Positions 1 through 9,633 of a stretch of 64,000 bases of DNA are shown piece by piece (within the stretch, counting starts at the first letter, position 1; each line of letters starts with the position of its first letter). A model generated the notes under the pieces. It was not told where the DNA came from. It worked only from the letters and a program-made list of their open reading frames with translations, and searched no databases. Source of the stretch: Polaribacter marinaquae (lineage in GTDB: Bacteria > Bacteroidota > Bacteroidia > Flavobacteriales > Flavobacteriaceae); assembly GCF_038019025.1 (NCBI RefSeq), contig NZ_CP150496.1, positions 2,434,001-2,498,000 on the forward strand, in the 5' to 3' direction. The translations under genes were made by a program, and so were the position numbers.

Positions 1-1593
1 AGTTCTACTAATTACTATGATTTCTTAAAGTCATTTTGGTCTGATAATGTTTTAGGTGGTTCGTCTTGGAATAAAGCTTTACATAATGGTTATTTCAGTA
101 AAGCTGTTGATGCTAGTTCTGTATCTGAATTTGTTTCAGAAGTTTCTATATCAGAAGTTGCATCAAACTTAAAAAAGAGTACAAAAGCTTCAGAAATGGA
201 GTTAAACTTATATACTAAAACAGGTTTAGGAGATGGTAAACAAGCAAACAATCCTTGGTTACAAGAATTCCCTGATCCAATTACAAGAGCTTCTTGGGAT
301 AACTACTTAACAATGTCTATAGCAGATGCTAAAGCATTAGGTTTTGAAAACCCTGTTAAAGATAACGGAGCAATTAATGGAGATTACGCAAAAGTAACCG
401 TAAACGGTGAAGAAGTTGTAGTTCCAGTAATGATTCAACCAGGACAAGCAAAAGGTTCTGTAGGTTTATCATTAGGTTTTGGTAAAACATTCGGTTTAAA
501 AGACGAAATGAAAGTTGGTGTTAACGCTTATCCTTTATACAAAGGAGGTAATAACATTCAATATAATGTTTCTATAGAAAAAGTATCTGGAACTCATAAG
601 TTTGCTTGTACTCAAGTACAGAAAACAATTGCAGGACGTCACGATATTTTAAAAGTTACTTCATTAAAAGATTACAAGAATGTAGATCCAAAAGATCATC
701 ATCATGGTTGGAACAAGCCAGCTTATGTATCTTATGATCATAAAGAAGTAGAAGCAAATACAATAGATTTATGGGATGAACACAACAGAGAAGTTGGTCA
801 TCACTTTAATTTATCTATAGATTTAACTTCTTGTACAGGTTGTGGGGCATGTGTTGTAGCATGTCATGCAGAAAATAATGTACCGGTAGTTGGTAAAAAT
901 GAAGTAAGAGTTGGTAGAGATATGCATTGGTTGCGTATTGATAGATATTACTCTTCTGAAGTTGAAACTAGAGAAGAAGCAAAAGAATTAGGATTAAGTA
1001 GAGGAGCTACTTATGAGGCTTTAGAAACTGAAGCAGAAAATCCGGAAGTTACTTTTCAACCAATGATGTGTCAGCACTGTAATCACGCTCCTTGTGAAAC
1101 TGTTTGTCCAGTAGCAGCAACTTCACATGGTCGTCAAGGTCAAAATCAAATGGCGTATAACAGATGTGTTGGTACAAGATATTGTGCAAACAACTGTCCT
1201 TATAGAGTTCGTAGATTTAACTGGTTTAATTATGCAAATAACAACGAGTTTGATTTCAATATGAACAACGAGTACGGTAAGATGGTTTTAAATCCTGATG
1301 TTGTAGTGCGTTCTAGAGGAGTTATGGAGAAATGTTCTATGTGTATTCAAATGACACAAGCAACAATTCTTAAAGCTAAAAAAGAAGGTCGTAAGGTAAA
1401 TGTTGATGAATTTGAAACGGCTTGTTCTTCTGCTTGTACTACAGGAGCAATGGTTTTTGGTGATGTTAATAACAAAGAAGATAAAGTAGCTGCATTAGCA
1501 GAAGATAAAAGAGCTTATAACGTATTAGATTACCTTCAAACGAAGCCAAACGTAATCTATCAAGTTAAAGTAAGAAACACAAACGAAGCGTAA
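1..1593 (+). CDS. actB: Alternative complex III subunit ActB, 3' part (Fe-S/molybdopterin-type protein)
   Basis: The reading frame is open from base 1, so this is the C-terminal 530 residues of a larger protein; the ATG at 196 is internal. ActB carries the iron-sulfur clusters of alternative complex III, the menaquinol:electron-acceptor oxidoreductase that replaces cytochrome bc1 in Bacteroidota. Four cysteine groups are visible: CTGCGAC near base 832, CQHCNHAPC near 1069, CVGTRYCANNC near 1165 and CSMC near 1333, the pattern of a DmsB/NrfC-like four-cluster ferredoxin domain. The molybdopterin-like half lies mostly upstream of the window and cannot be judged. ActC follows after 22 bases, so the genes are cotranscribed. 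Identification is strong; the start is not in view. Confidence 0.95.
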   Translation, partial: SSTNYYDFLKSFWSDNVLGGSSWNKALHNGYFSKAVDASSVSEFVSEVSISEVASNLKKSTKASEMELNLYTKTGLGDGKQANNPWLQEFPDPITRASWDNYLTMSIADAKALGFENPVKDNGAINGDYAKVTVNGEEVVVPVMIQPGQAKGSVGLSLGFGKTFGLKDEMKVGVNAYPLYKGGNNIQYNVSIEKVSGTHKFACTQVQKTIAGRHDILKVTSLKDYKNVDPKDHHHGWNKPAYVSYDHKEVEANTIDLWDEHNREVGHHFNLSIDLTSCTGCGACVVACHAENNVPVVGKNEVRVGRDMHWLRIDRYYSSEVETREEAKELGLSRGATYEALETEAENPEVTFQPMMCQHCNHAPCETVCPVAATSHGRQGQNQMAYNRCVGTRYCANNCPYRVRRFNWFNYANNNEFDFNMNNEYGKMVLNPDVVVRSRGVMEKCSMCIQMTQATILKAKKEGRKVNVDEFETACSSACTTGAMVFGDVNNKEDKVAALAEDKRAYNVLDYLQTKPNVIYQVKVRNTNEA

Positions 1594-1615
1594 TTAATTT
1601 TTAAGATATAAAAAC

Positions 1616-3079
1616 ATGTCTCATTACGAAGCACCCATAAGGGAACCTTTAGTATTAGGTGATAAAAGTTACCACGATATTACCGAAGACATTGCAAAAC
1701 CTATCGAAGGTAAAGCAAATAAGAATTGGTATATAGCATTTTATATTTCTTTAGCAGCAATGTTATGGGGATTTGGATGTATTTTCTACACAGTAGGAAC
1801 AGGAATTGGAGTTTGGGGATTGAGCAAGAACATTGGATGGGCTTGGGATATTACTAACTTTGTTTGGTGGGTAGGTATTGGTCACGCAGGAACATTAATT
1901 TCTGCAGTACTTTTATTATTCCGTCAAAAATGGAGAATGGCGATTAACCGTTCTGCAGAAGCAATGACGATTTTTGCTGTATTTCAAGCAGGATTGTTTC
2001 CAATTATTCACATGGGTAGACCATGGAATGCATTTTGGGTTTTACCAATACCGAATCAGTTTGGTTCTTTGTGGGTAAACTTTAACTCACCATTGTTATG
2101 GGATGTATTTGCAATTTCTACATACTTATCTGTATCATTAGTTTTCTGGTGGACAGGTTTATTACCAGATTTTGCAATGATAAGAGACAGAGCTGTTAAA
2201 CCTTTTCAGAAGAAAATATATGCTTTATTATCTTTTGGTTGGTCTGGTAGAGCAAAAGACTGGCAACGTTTTGAAGAAGTTTCTTTAGTACTTGCAGGTT
2301 TGGCTACACCTTTGGTATTATCTGTACACACGATTGTATCAATGGATTTTGCTACATCTATTAATCCAGGTTGGCACTCAACAATTTTCCCTCCTTATTT
2401 CGTTGCCGGAGCAATCTTTTCAGGATTCGCAATGGTTCAAACGTTATTAGGTATCATGAGAAAAGTTACTAACCTAGAAGATTACATTACTCGTATGCAC
2501 GTAGAGTATATGAATATTGTAATTATCTTAACAGGTGGTATTGTTGCTGTAGCTTATGCAACAGAATTCTTTATCGCATGGTATACAGGTTCTCCTTATG
2601 AAAACTATACATATTTATCTGTAGGTGCTGCAACAGGACCTTATGCTTGGGCATTCTATTCTTTATTATTCTTTAACATTTTAACTCCTCAGTTATTATG
2701 GTTTAAGAAAATTAGAAGAAGCTTTATATGGACTTTCGTAATCTCAATATTTATCAATATTGGTATGTGGTTTGAGCGTTTTGATATTATTGCGATTGTA
2801 TTAAGTAAAGGTCATTTACCTTCTACTTGGTGGCGTTTCGAACCAACTTTTGTAGATGTTGGTATCTTTATCGGAACAATTGGATTTTTCTTTGTATTAT
2901 TTTTATTATATGCGAGAACTTTCCCTGTAATAGCACAAGCAGAAGTAAAAACGATATTAAAGTCTTCAGGTGAATTTTACAAGAAGAGAAGCGAACAAGG
3001 TATTCCTACTAAACCAGCAATTGTAGTTAACAATACAGCTGTTAAAAAGGAAAACTTAGATAACAATATAAACGAATAA
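1616..3079 (+). CDS. actC: Alternative complex III subunit ActC (NrfD-like membrane quinol oxidase subunit)
   Basis: This is a 487-residue polytopic membrane protein of the NrfD/PsrC family with about ten hydrophobic segments. In alternative complex III, ActC is the membrane subunit that binds menaquinol and passes electrons to the Fe-S clusters of ActB. The order after ActB and before the DUF3341 protein ActD is diagnostic of the act operon. The N-terminus starts on the cytoplasmic side with a hydrophilic stretch of about 35 residues before the first helix. ActD begins two bases after the stop codon, which suggests translational coupling. Confidence 0.95.
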   Translation: MSHYEAPIREPLVLGDKSYHDITEDIAKPIEGKANKNWYIAFYISLAAMLWGFGCIFYTVGTGIGVWGLSKNIGWAWDITNFVWWVGIGHAGTLISAVLLLFRQKWRMAINRSAEAMTIFAVFQAGLFPIIHMGRPWNAFWVLPIPNQFGSLWVNFNSPLLWDVFAISTYLSVSLVFWWTGLLPDFAMIRDRAVKPFQKKIYALLSFGWSGRAKDWQRFEEVSLVLAGLATPLVLSVHTIVSMDFATSINPGWHSTIFPPYFVAGAIFSGFAMVQTLLGIMRKVTNLEDYITRMHVEYMNIVIILTGGIVAVAYATEFFIAWYTGSPYENYTYLSVGAATGPYAWAFYSLLFFNILTPQLLWFKKIRRSFIWTFVISIFINIGMWFERFDIIAIVLSKGHLPSTWWRFEPTFVDVGIFIGTIGFFFVLFLLYARTFPVIAQAEVKTILKSSGEFYKKRSEQGIPTKPAIVVNNTAVKKENLDNNINE

Positions 3080-3081
3080 AT

Positions 3082-3609
3082 ATGGAAGCTAATAAAGTTA
3101 TTCATGCATTTTATACGGATGATGAAGTTTTAGTTGATGCAGTTAAAGCTGTTAAAGCAGAACACCATCATATCGAAGAAGTATTTTGTCCATTTCCTGT
3201 TCATGGTCTAGACAAAGCTATGGGATTAGCACCAACAAGGTTAGCTATTACAGCTTTCTTTTATGGTATTACTGGATTAGGAGTTGCAATTTGGTTAACA
3301 AATTATATAATGATTCAAGATTGGCCGCAAGATATTGGTGGTAAACCAAGTTTTTTATGGTTTGAAAACATGCCAGCTTTTGTACCAATTATGTTTGAAT
3401 TAACTGTGTTTTTTGCTGCACACTTAATGGTAATTACTTTTTACATGAGAAGTAGAATTTGGCCATTTAAAGAAGCTGAAAACCCAGATCCAAGAACTAC
3501 AGATGATCATTTTTTAATGGAAATACCTGTACATAATAATGAGGAAGCTTTAACTTCTTTATTAGCTAAAACAGGAGCTGTAGAAATTAATGTAGTAGAT
3601 AAGCACTAA
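3082..3609 (+). CDS. actD: Alternative complex III subunit ActD (DUF3341)
   Basis: This 175-residue protein matches the DUF3341 family. It has a short soluble N-terminal part (residues 1-50, beginning MEANKVIHAF), two transmembrane helices at about 57-77 and 103-123, and a soluble tail. ActD is a small membrane subunit of alternative complex III without a cofactor; its exact role is not settled. It sits between ActC and the cytochrome ActE with gaps of 2 and 10 bases, so it is certainly part of the same operon. Confidence 0.93.
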   Translation: MEANKVIHAFYTDDEVLVDAVKAVKAEHHHIEEVFCPFPVHGLDKAMGLAPTRLAITAFFYGITGLGVAIWLTNYIMIQDWPQDIGGKPSFLWFENMPAFVPIMFELTVFFAAHLMVITFYMRSRIWPFKEAENPDPRTTDDHFLMEIPVHNNEEALTSLLAKTGAVEINVVDKH

Positions 3610-3619
3610 TAAATAGATA

Positions 3620-4168
3620 ATGAAGAATTTAAAATTAATTATCGGTTTAATGGTTTTTACAAGTATTATTTCTTGTAACGACAATAAGAATAGACAAGTT
3701 CAATACATGCCAGACATGTATGAATCTATACCTTACAATGCAGACGGTGAAGAAAGTGTTAATGGTAACGTTGTAAACAGCAAACCTGTTGCAGGTACAA
3801 TTCCAAGAGGCGGAGCACCAGCATATGATGTGCCTGATACTATTGAAGGATACGATACAGCTAAGGTTGAAGTTAAATCTCCATTAGAAAAAAATGACGA
3901 GAACTTAGAAAATGGTAAAGCAATGTATACCATTTATTGTGTTTCTTGTCACGGTAAAAAAGGAGACGGTCAGGGTTACTTAGCAACTTCAGAAAAATTT
4001 GCAGGTGTACCAAATTATAAAGATAGAGATATTACAGAAGGAAGCATTTATCATGTACTTATGCACGGTAAAGGTTTGATGGGATCTCATTCTTCTCAAT
4101 TGACTTATAAAGAGCGTTGGCAAATTGTTCAATACGTAGAAGTTTTACGTGCAGATTTGTTAAAATAA
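3620..4168 (+). CDS. actE: Alternative complex III monoheme cytochrome c lipoprotein ActE
   Basis: The 182-residue product starts with a lipoprotein signal whose lipobox cysteine is C19 (SIISCN), so it should be acylated and anchored on the periplasmic face. A single heme c site, CVSCH at residues 107-111, is followed by a Met-rich loop (LMGSHSS) where M154 is the likely second axial ligand. ActE receives electrons within alternative complex III and hands them to the oxidase. About 80 residues between the lipid anchor and the heme domain are Pro/Asp-rich and look like a flexible tether. It lies inside the act operon. Confidence 0.94.
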   Translation: MKNLKLIIGLMVFTSIISCNDNKNRQVQYMPDMYESIPYNADGEESVNGNVVNSKPVAGTIPRGGAPAYDVPDTIEGYDTAKVEVKSPLEKNDENLENGKAMYTIYCVSCHGKKGDGQGYLATSEKFAGVPNYKDRDITEGSIYHVLMHGKGLMGSHSSQLTYKERWQIVQYVEVLRADLLK

Positions 4169-4195
4169 AATACAAAAAGATAGAATACGAAAGAT

Positions 4196-5647
4196 ATGTA
4201 TCAATTCTCAGGTAAATTAAAGACATTCTCATTAGCACTTATTGTTTTAGGTGTTATAGGAATAGCATTCAGTTTTTACAGTGGTTCACAAACTACTATA
4301 GAAGATGCTAAACATGCAATTGAAGCAGCTAGTAATGATGGTCATGGTGGTTCACATGGTGATGCAATCGAGGCTCCTCACAATGCAGATAGTTCAAAAG
4401 TAGATAATAATGCTTCTGGTGTTCATCACGGAGAAGGAAGTGTTGACACTACAATGAGTGGTCATGGTGCTCATGACGATGATTCTCATGCAGAACATGT
4501 TTTACATCAATTACAAAATAGACCATGGTCTGCATTTTATGTAGCATTGTTCTTTTCTCTTGGTTTAACTTTATTAGTTTTAACTTTCTATGCAATTCAA
4601 AGAGTAGCACAAGTTGGTTGGTCTGTAGTTATTTTAAGAGTTATGGAAGCTATTACAGGAAATTTATTACCTGTATCTATCTTAATGGCAATTGTTATTA
4701 TTGCCTCTGTAATGCATTTAAATCATTTATTCCCTTGGATGGCCGAAGGTACTTTTGATCCTTCAAGTGAAAACTACGATCCTATTGTAGATGGTAAATC
4801 ATGGTGGATAAATTCAACTGGTTTTCTTGTAAGAAGTATAATTTATTTAATCCTTTGGAATGCTTATAGATTTTTCATCAGAAAAAATTCTATTAAAGAA
4901 GATACTGCAAATGATGGTAACAAAACATACAAGAAGAATTATAATGCGTCTGTTATTTTCTTATTTGTATTTATGATTACAGAATCTATGATGTCTTGGG
5001 ATTGGATAATGGGATTAGATCCTCACTGGTTCTCTACATTATTTGGATGGTATGTATTATCTACATTATTAGTTAGTGCTTTAACAGTTATTGCATTCTT
5101 TACAATATACTTAAGATCTAAAAATGCTTTACCAGGAGTTAATGATAGTCATATTCATGATTTAGCTAAGTTTATGTTTGGTTTTTCAGTATTCTGGACA
5201 TATTTATGGTTTGCTCAGTTTATGTTAATCTGGTATGCAGATATACCAGAAGAAACAACATATTATGTAGCAAGATTTACTGAGTATAAATTACCATTTT
5301 TAGGTATGGTTATTATGAACTTTGCTTTTCCAGTATTATTATTAATTAATAGTGATTTTAAAAGTAAACCTTGGTTTGTTTTTATTGGAGGAGTTGTAAT
5401 ATTAGCAGGACATTATATTGATATATTTATTATGGTGATGCCATCTACAGTTGGTGCACAATGGTTCTTCGGAATTCCAGAAATTAGTGCTTTATTATTC
5501 TTTATTGGCTTAATAATTTATACAACTTTAAGTTCTTTTGCTAAAGCGAATCCTGTACCAAAAGGAAATCCATTTTTAGCAGAAAGTGAACATTTCCATT
5601 ACTATAATATTGAACATTCTGGAGAAGATTCAGGAGATCATCATTAA
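4196..5647 (+). CDS. actF: Alternative complex III subunit ActF (quinol:cytochrome c oxidoreductase membrane subunit)
   Basis: This 483-residue polytopic membrane protein is a distant paralogue of ActC and forms the second NrfD-like core of alternative complex III. The first helix lies at about residues 8-30. Between it and the second helix (about 112-133) is an unusual hydrophilic stretch with eleven histidines between residues 40 and 104, mixed with Asp, Gly and Ser. About nine further helices follow. The C-terminus is also His/Glu-rich. The gene precedes the oxidase genes by 37 bases, consistent with the known functional and physical link between this complex and cytochrome oxidase. Confidence 0.93.
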   Translation: MYQFSGKLKTFSLALIVLGVIGIAFSFYSGSQTTIEDAKHAIEAASNDGHGGSHGDAIEAPHNADSSKVDNNASGVHHGEGSVDTTMSGHGAHDDDSHAEHVLHQLQNRPWSAFYVALFFSLGLTLLVLTFYAIQRVAQVGWSVVILRVMEAITGNLLPVSILMAIVIIASVMHLNHLFPWMAEGTFDPSSENYDPIVDGKSWWINSTGFLVRSIIYLILWNAYRFFIRKNSIKEDTANDGNKTYKKNYNASVIFLFVFMITESMMSWDWIMGLDPHWFSTLFGWYVLSTLLVSALTVIAFFTIYLRSKNALPGVNDSHIHDLAKFMFGFSVFWTYLWFAQFMLIWYADIPEETTYYVARFTEYKLPFLGMVIMNFAFPVLLLINSDFKSKPWFVFIGGVVILAGHYIDIFIMVMPSTVGAQWFFGIPEISALLFFIGLIIYTTLSSFAKANPVPKGNPFLAESEHFHYYNIEHSGEDSGDHH

Positions 5648-5684
5648 TAAATAATTTAATTAAAATAAATAAGACAAGATAAAT

Positions 5685-6692
5685 ATGCTAGCTCTATTTT
5701 ATATTTTTATAGGTGTTGCAATTGGTGTAAGCGTTTGGCAAATTACTAGAATCATGGATTTTAGAAGTTCTATTGCCAATGATCAAGATAATGCTGCTCA
5801 AGGTAAATTTGCAATTGCTTTCATGGCTTTTCTATATGCTATGATGATTTACTGTTTAATTTTTATGAACGTAATTATGTTGCCTGAATCAGCTTCTTAT
5901 GAAGGTGAGCATGATGACAACTTATTTGATATTACTTTTTGGTTAATTGGTATTGTTCAATTTATAATGCAATTCTTAATTTTCTATTTCACATTTAAGT
6001 ATAGAGGAAGTAAAGACAGAAAAGCTAAGTTTTATGCAGACAGTCATAAGTTAGAATTTATTTGGACAGTTACTCCAGCCATCGTTTTAGTATTATTAAT
6101 AGGATACGGTTTATGGCAATGGAATAACGTAATGGATTTATCTGACGCAGAAGATCCAATTGTAATAGAAGTTTATTCTCAACAATTTAGATGGGATGCT
6201 CGTTATGCTGGTGCAGATAACACTTTAGGATTAGGTAATGTAAACTTTATTAAAGGTATTAACACAATGGGGGTTGATATGTCTGATAAAAATTCTGCAG
6301 ATGACAAACAAGTTACAGAGTTGTACTTACCAAAAGGAAGAAAAATTCATTTTAAGTTCCGTTCTCAAGATGTGTTACACTCAGCTTATATGCCTCACTT
6401 TAGAGCTCAAATGAACTGTGTGCCTGGTATGGTTACAGAATTTGGATTTACACCGAAGTACACGACTTTAGAAATGAGAGATCAACCAGAAGTTATAGAA
6501 AAGTCTATTGGTATTAATAAAATAAGAAAAGCTAAAGGCGAAGATCCTTATGTGTTTGATTATTTATTATTATGTAATAAGATTTGTGGTGCATCTCACT
6601 ATAATATGCAAATGAAAATTACTGTTGTAGAACAAGAAGAATATGACAAGTGGTTATCAGAACAACCAACATTAGCTGAAGTTATTAAATAA
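5685..6692 (+). CDS. coxB: Cytochrome c oxidase subunit II
   Basis: Subunit II accepts electrons from cytochrome c through its CuA centre and passes them to subunit I. The 335-residue protein has an extra hydrophobic N-terminal helix (residues 2-20), the two usual transmembrane helices (about 45-65 and 85-105), then a periplasmic cupredoxin domain. The CuA ligands are visible as CNKICGASHYNM near residues 297-308, together with the upstream His in DVLHSAYMP. No heme c motif is present, so this is not the caa3 fusion type; ActE probably supplies the electrons. It ends 33 bases before subunit I. Confidence 0.95.
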   Translation: MLALFYIFIGVAIGVSVWQITRIMDFRSSIANDQDNAAQGKFAIAFMAFLYAMMIYCLIFMNVIMLPESASYEGEHDDNLFDITFWLIGIVQFIMQFLIFYFTFKYRGSKDRKAKFYADSHKLEFIWTVTPAIVLVLLIGYGLWQWNNVMDLSDAEDPIVIEVYSQQFRWDARYAGADNTLGLGNVNFIKGINTMGVDMSDKNSADDKQVTELYLPKGRKIHFKFRSQDVLHSAYMPHFRAQMNCVPGMVTEFGFTPKYTTLEMRDQPEVIEKSIGINKIRKAKGEDPYVFDYLLLCNKICGASHYNMQMKITVVEQEEYDKWLSEQPTLAEVIK

Positions 6693-6725
6693 ATTATAAT
6701 AAAATTACTACAAACAAGTAAGATT

Positions 6726-8507
6726 ATGTCAGAACATCATCATAAAGAAACTTTTGTAACAAAATATATTTTTAGTCAAGATCATAAAATGATCTCTAAA
6801 CAGTTTTTAGTAACTGGTATGTTTATGGGTATTATAGCCGTTTTAATGTCTATGTTATTCCGTTTACAACTTGCATGGCCAGATACTTCTTTTTCGATTG
6901 TTGAAGCATTTTTAGGATCTCACCAAACAGATGGTATTATGGATCCTGATATGTATTTAGCATTAGTTACAATACATGGTACTATTATGGTATTCTTTGT
7001 ATTAACAGCAGGATTAAGTGGTACTTTTTCAAACTTATTAATTCCATTACAAATTGGTGCTAGAGATATGGCTTCAGGATTCCTAAATATGGTTTCTTAT
7101 TGGTTATTTTTCTTATCTAGTGTAATTATGGTTATGTCTTTATTTGTTGAGGCAGGACCAGCAGCAGCAGGTTGGACTATTTATCCTCCATTAAGTGCTT
7201 TACCACAAGCCATTCCTGGTTCTGGTATGGGTATGACTTTATGGTTGGTTTCTATGGCTATATTTATTGCATCTTCTTTAATAGGATCATTAAATTATAT
7301 AGTTACCGTTCTTAACTTACGTACAAAAGGAATGAAAATGACAAGATTGCCATTAACAATGTGGGCATTCTTTATTACAGCAATAATTGGTGTAGTTTCT
7401 TTCCCTGTATTATTATCGGCTGCTTTATTATTGATTTTCGATAGAAGTTTTGGTACATCTTTTTACTTATCAGATATTTTTATTTCTGGTGAAGTATTAC
7501 ACTACCAAGGAGGATCACCAGTATTATTTGAACACTTATTTTGGTTCTTAGGTCACCCAGAGGTATATATTGTATTATTACCTGCATTAGGTATTACATC
7601 AGAAATTATTTCTACAAATGCAAGAAAGCCAATTTTTGGATATAGAGCAATGATTGGTTCTATTATGGCAATTGCATTTTTATCAACAATTGTTTGGGGT
7701 CACCATATGTTTATCTCAGGAATGAATCCTTTCTTAGGATCTGTGTTTACATTTACAACTTTATTAATTGCAATCCCTTCTGCAGTAAAGGCGTTTAATT
7801 ACGTAACAACGTTGTGGAAAGGTAACTTACAATTAAATCCAGCGATGTTATTTTCTATTGGTCTAGTTTCTACTTTCGTAACAGGAGGTTTAACAGGATT
7901 GGTTTTAGGAGATTCTGCTTTAGATATTAATATTCACGATACTTACTTTGTTGTGGCTCACTTCCACTTAGTAATGGGTGTTTCTGCAATCTTTGGTATG
8001 TTTGCTGGTGTTTATCACTGGTTCCCAAAAATGTATGGTAGAATGATGAATAAGACTTTAGGTTATTGGCATTTCTGGTTAAGTATTATATGTGCTTACG
8101 GAGTATTCTGGCCAATGCACTTTATTGGTTTAGCAGGTTTACCACGTAGATATTATACAAACACTAACTTTCCAATGTTTGATGATTTAGCAGATATCAA
8201 TGTTGTTATTACTATTTTTGCTTTGGTTGGTGGTATTGCTCAGATATTCTTTATTGCTAACTTTTTTATCTCTATGTATAGAGGTGAAAAAGCTACACAA
8301 AATCCATGGAAATCAAACACTTTAGAATGGACAACACCAGTAGAACATGTACATGGTAACTGGCCAGGTAAAATACCAGAAGTTCATAGATGGGCATATG
8401 ATTACAGTAAGCGTGTAGATCCTAATGATGATGATAGTGATTATTTACATGGTGAAGATTTTGTTTTACAAACAACACCATTATTAGACGGTGAAGAACC
8501 ATCTTAA
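6726..8507 (+). CDS. ctaD: Cytochrome c oxidase subunit I
   Basis: This is the catalytic heme-copper oxidase subunit that reduces oxygen to water and pumps protons. It has 593 residues and about twelve transmembrane helices. The GHPEVY motif, with the cross-linked Tyr and the D-channel glutamate, marks an A-type oxidase; the HDTYFVVAHFHLV motif supplies heme a and a3 ligands. The C-terminal 60 residues are soluble. Subunit III and the assembly genes are not next to it, so they must be encoded elsewhere. The operon ends here with a strong hairpin 23 bases downstream. Confidence 0.96.
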   Translation: MSEHHHKETFVTKYIFSQDHKMISKQFLVTGMFMGIIAVLMSMLFRLQLAWPDTSFSIVEAFLGSHQTDGIMDPDMYLALVTIHGTIMVFFVLTAGLSGTFSNLLIPLQIGARDMASGFLNMVSYWLFFLSSVIMVMSLFVEAGPAAAGWTIYPPLSALPQAIPGSGMGMTLWLVSMAIFIASSLIGSLNYIVTVLNLRTKGMKMTRLPLTMWAFFITAIIGVVSFPVLLSAALLLIFDRSFGTSFYLSDIFISGEVLHYQGGSPVLFEHLFWFLGHPEVYIVLLPALGITSEIISTNARKPIFGYRAMIGSIMAIAFLSTIVWGHHMFISGMNPFLGSVFTFTTLLIAIPSAVKAFNYVTTLWKGNLQLNPAMLFSIGLVSTFVTGGLTGLVLGDSALDINIHDTYFVVAHFHLVMGVSAIFGMFAGVYHWFPKMYGRMMNKTLGYWHFWLSIICAYGVFWPMHFIGLAGLPRRYYTNTNFPMFDDLADINVVITIFALVGGIAQIFFIANFFISMYRGEKATQNPWKSNTLEWTTPVEHVHGNWPGKIPEVHRWAYDYSKRVDPNDDDSDYLHGEDFVLQTTPLLDGEEPS

Positions 8508-8530
8508 TAATTATAAAATATAATTTAAAA

Positions 8531-8560
8531 AACCTTTCCAGCAATGGAAAGGTTTTTTTT
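8531..8560 (+). terminator. Rho-independent terminator of the act/cox operon
   Basis: A perfect 10-bp stem (AACCTTTCCA / TGGAAAGGTT) closes on a GCAA loop and is followed by a run of T. It lies 23 bases after the ctaD stop and before the ruvB promoter. Confidence 0.9.
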
Positions 8561-8598
8561 GTGTAACAAAACTTACATTTTAGTATTTTAAATAATAT

Positions 8599-8606
8599 TA
8601 TCTTTG
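8599..8606 (+). promoter_or_regulatory. ruvB promoter -7 box TATCTTTG
   Basis: The box fits the Bacteroidota housekeeping consensus TAnnTTTG. With the usual 5-6 base distance, transcription would start at about 8611-8613, which is the A of the ruvB ATG. The transcript would be leaderless or nearly so. No clear -33 TTTG is visible. Confidence 0.6.
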
Positions 8607-8610
8607 TTTT

Positions 8611-9633
8611 ATGAACGAAAATTTAAATCCTGACAATAGTAACTTTTCTAATGAAGACTTTGATGTTGAAAAGAAGTTAAGACCTTTATCATTTGATGAT
8701 TTTACTGGTCAAGATCAAGCTATTGATAATTTAAAAGTCTTTGTTCAAGCAGCAAATAAAAGGAATGAAGCTTTAGATCATACATTATTTCATGGTCCTC
8801 CTGGTTTAGGAAAAACGACACTTGCACATATTCTAGCAAATGAATTAGAAGTAGGAATTAAGGTTACCTCTGGACCTGTTTTAGACAAACCGGGTGATTT
8901 AGCAGGATTACTTACAAATCTAGATGAAAGAGATGTTTTATTTATTGATGAAATACATCGTTTAAGTCCAATAGTAGAAGAGTATTTGTATTCTGCAATG
9001 GAAGATTACAAAATAGATATAATGATTGAATCTGGGCCAAATGCACGTACAGTTCAAATTCACTTAGAACCTTTTACTTTAATTGGTGCTACCACTCGAT
9101 CTGGATTATTAACTGCACCAATGCGTGCACGATTCGGAATTAGTAGTAGATTACATTATTATAAAACGGATTTATTAACCACTATTATTCAAAGAAGTGC
9201 GCACATTTTAGGCGTTCCTATTTCTATGGAAGCAGCGATTGAAATTGCTGGTCGTAGCAGAGGAACTCCAAGAATTGCGAATGCTTTGTTACGTAGAGTT
9301 AGAGATTTTGCAGAGATTAAAGGTGAAGGGAATATCACTATTGAAATAGCTAAATATTCTTTAAAAGCATTAAATGTTGATGCCCATGGTTTGGATGAAA
9401 TGGATAACAAAATCTTGGCTACAATAATCGATAAATTTAAAGGAGGACCTGTTGGTATTAGTACAATTGCAACTGCTGTTTCTGAAAATACAGAAACAAT
9501 AGAAGAAGTTTATGAACCTTTTCTTATACAACAAGGATTTATAATGAGAACTCCAAGAGGTAGAGAAGTAACAGAGTTAGCATATAAGCATTTAGGAAGA
9601 ACAAAAGGAACAAATCAAGGAGAATTGTTTTAA
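8611..9633 (+). CDS. ruvB: Holliday junction branch migration DNA helicase RuvB
   Basis: RuvB is the AAA+ motor that drives branch migration of Holliday junctions together with RuvA. The 340-residue protein has Walker A GPPGLGKT at residues 62-69, Walker B DEIH at 113-116, the GATTRSG sensor region, and the C-terminal winged-helix domain. The length is normal. The start is supported by the MNENL N-terminus, which I recall as usual in flavobacterial RuvB. Its stop codon overlaps the start of the next gene by one base (TAATG). Confidence 0.97.
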   Translation: MNENLNPDNSNFSNEDFDVEKKLRPLSFDDFTGQDQAIDNLKVFVQAANKRNEALDHTLFHGPPGLGKTTLAHILANELEVGIKVTSGPVLDKPGDLAGLLTNLDERDVLFIDEIHRLSPIVEEYLYSAMEDYKIDIMIESGPNARTVQIHLEPFTLIGATTRSGLLTAPMRARFGISSRLHYYKTDLLTTIIQRSAHILGVPISMEAAIEIAGRSRGTPRIANALLRRVRDFAEIKGEGNITIEIAKYSLKALNVDAHGLDEMDNKILATIIDKFKGGPVGISTIATAVSENTETIEEVYEPFLIQQGFIMRTPRGREVTELAYKHLGRTKGTNQGELF

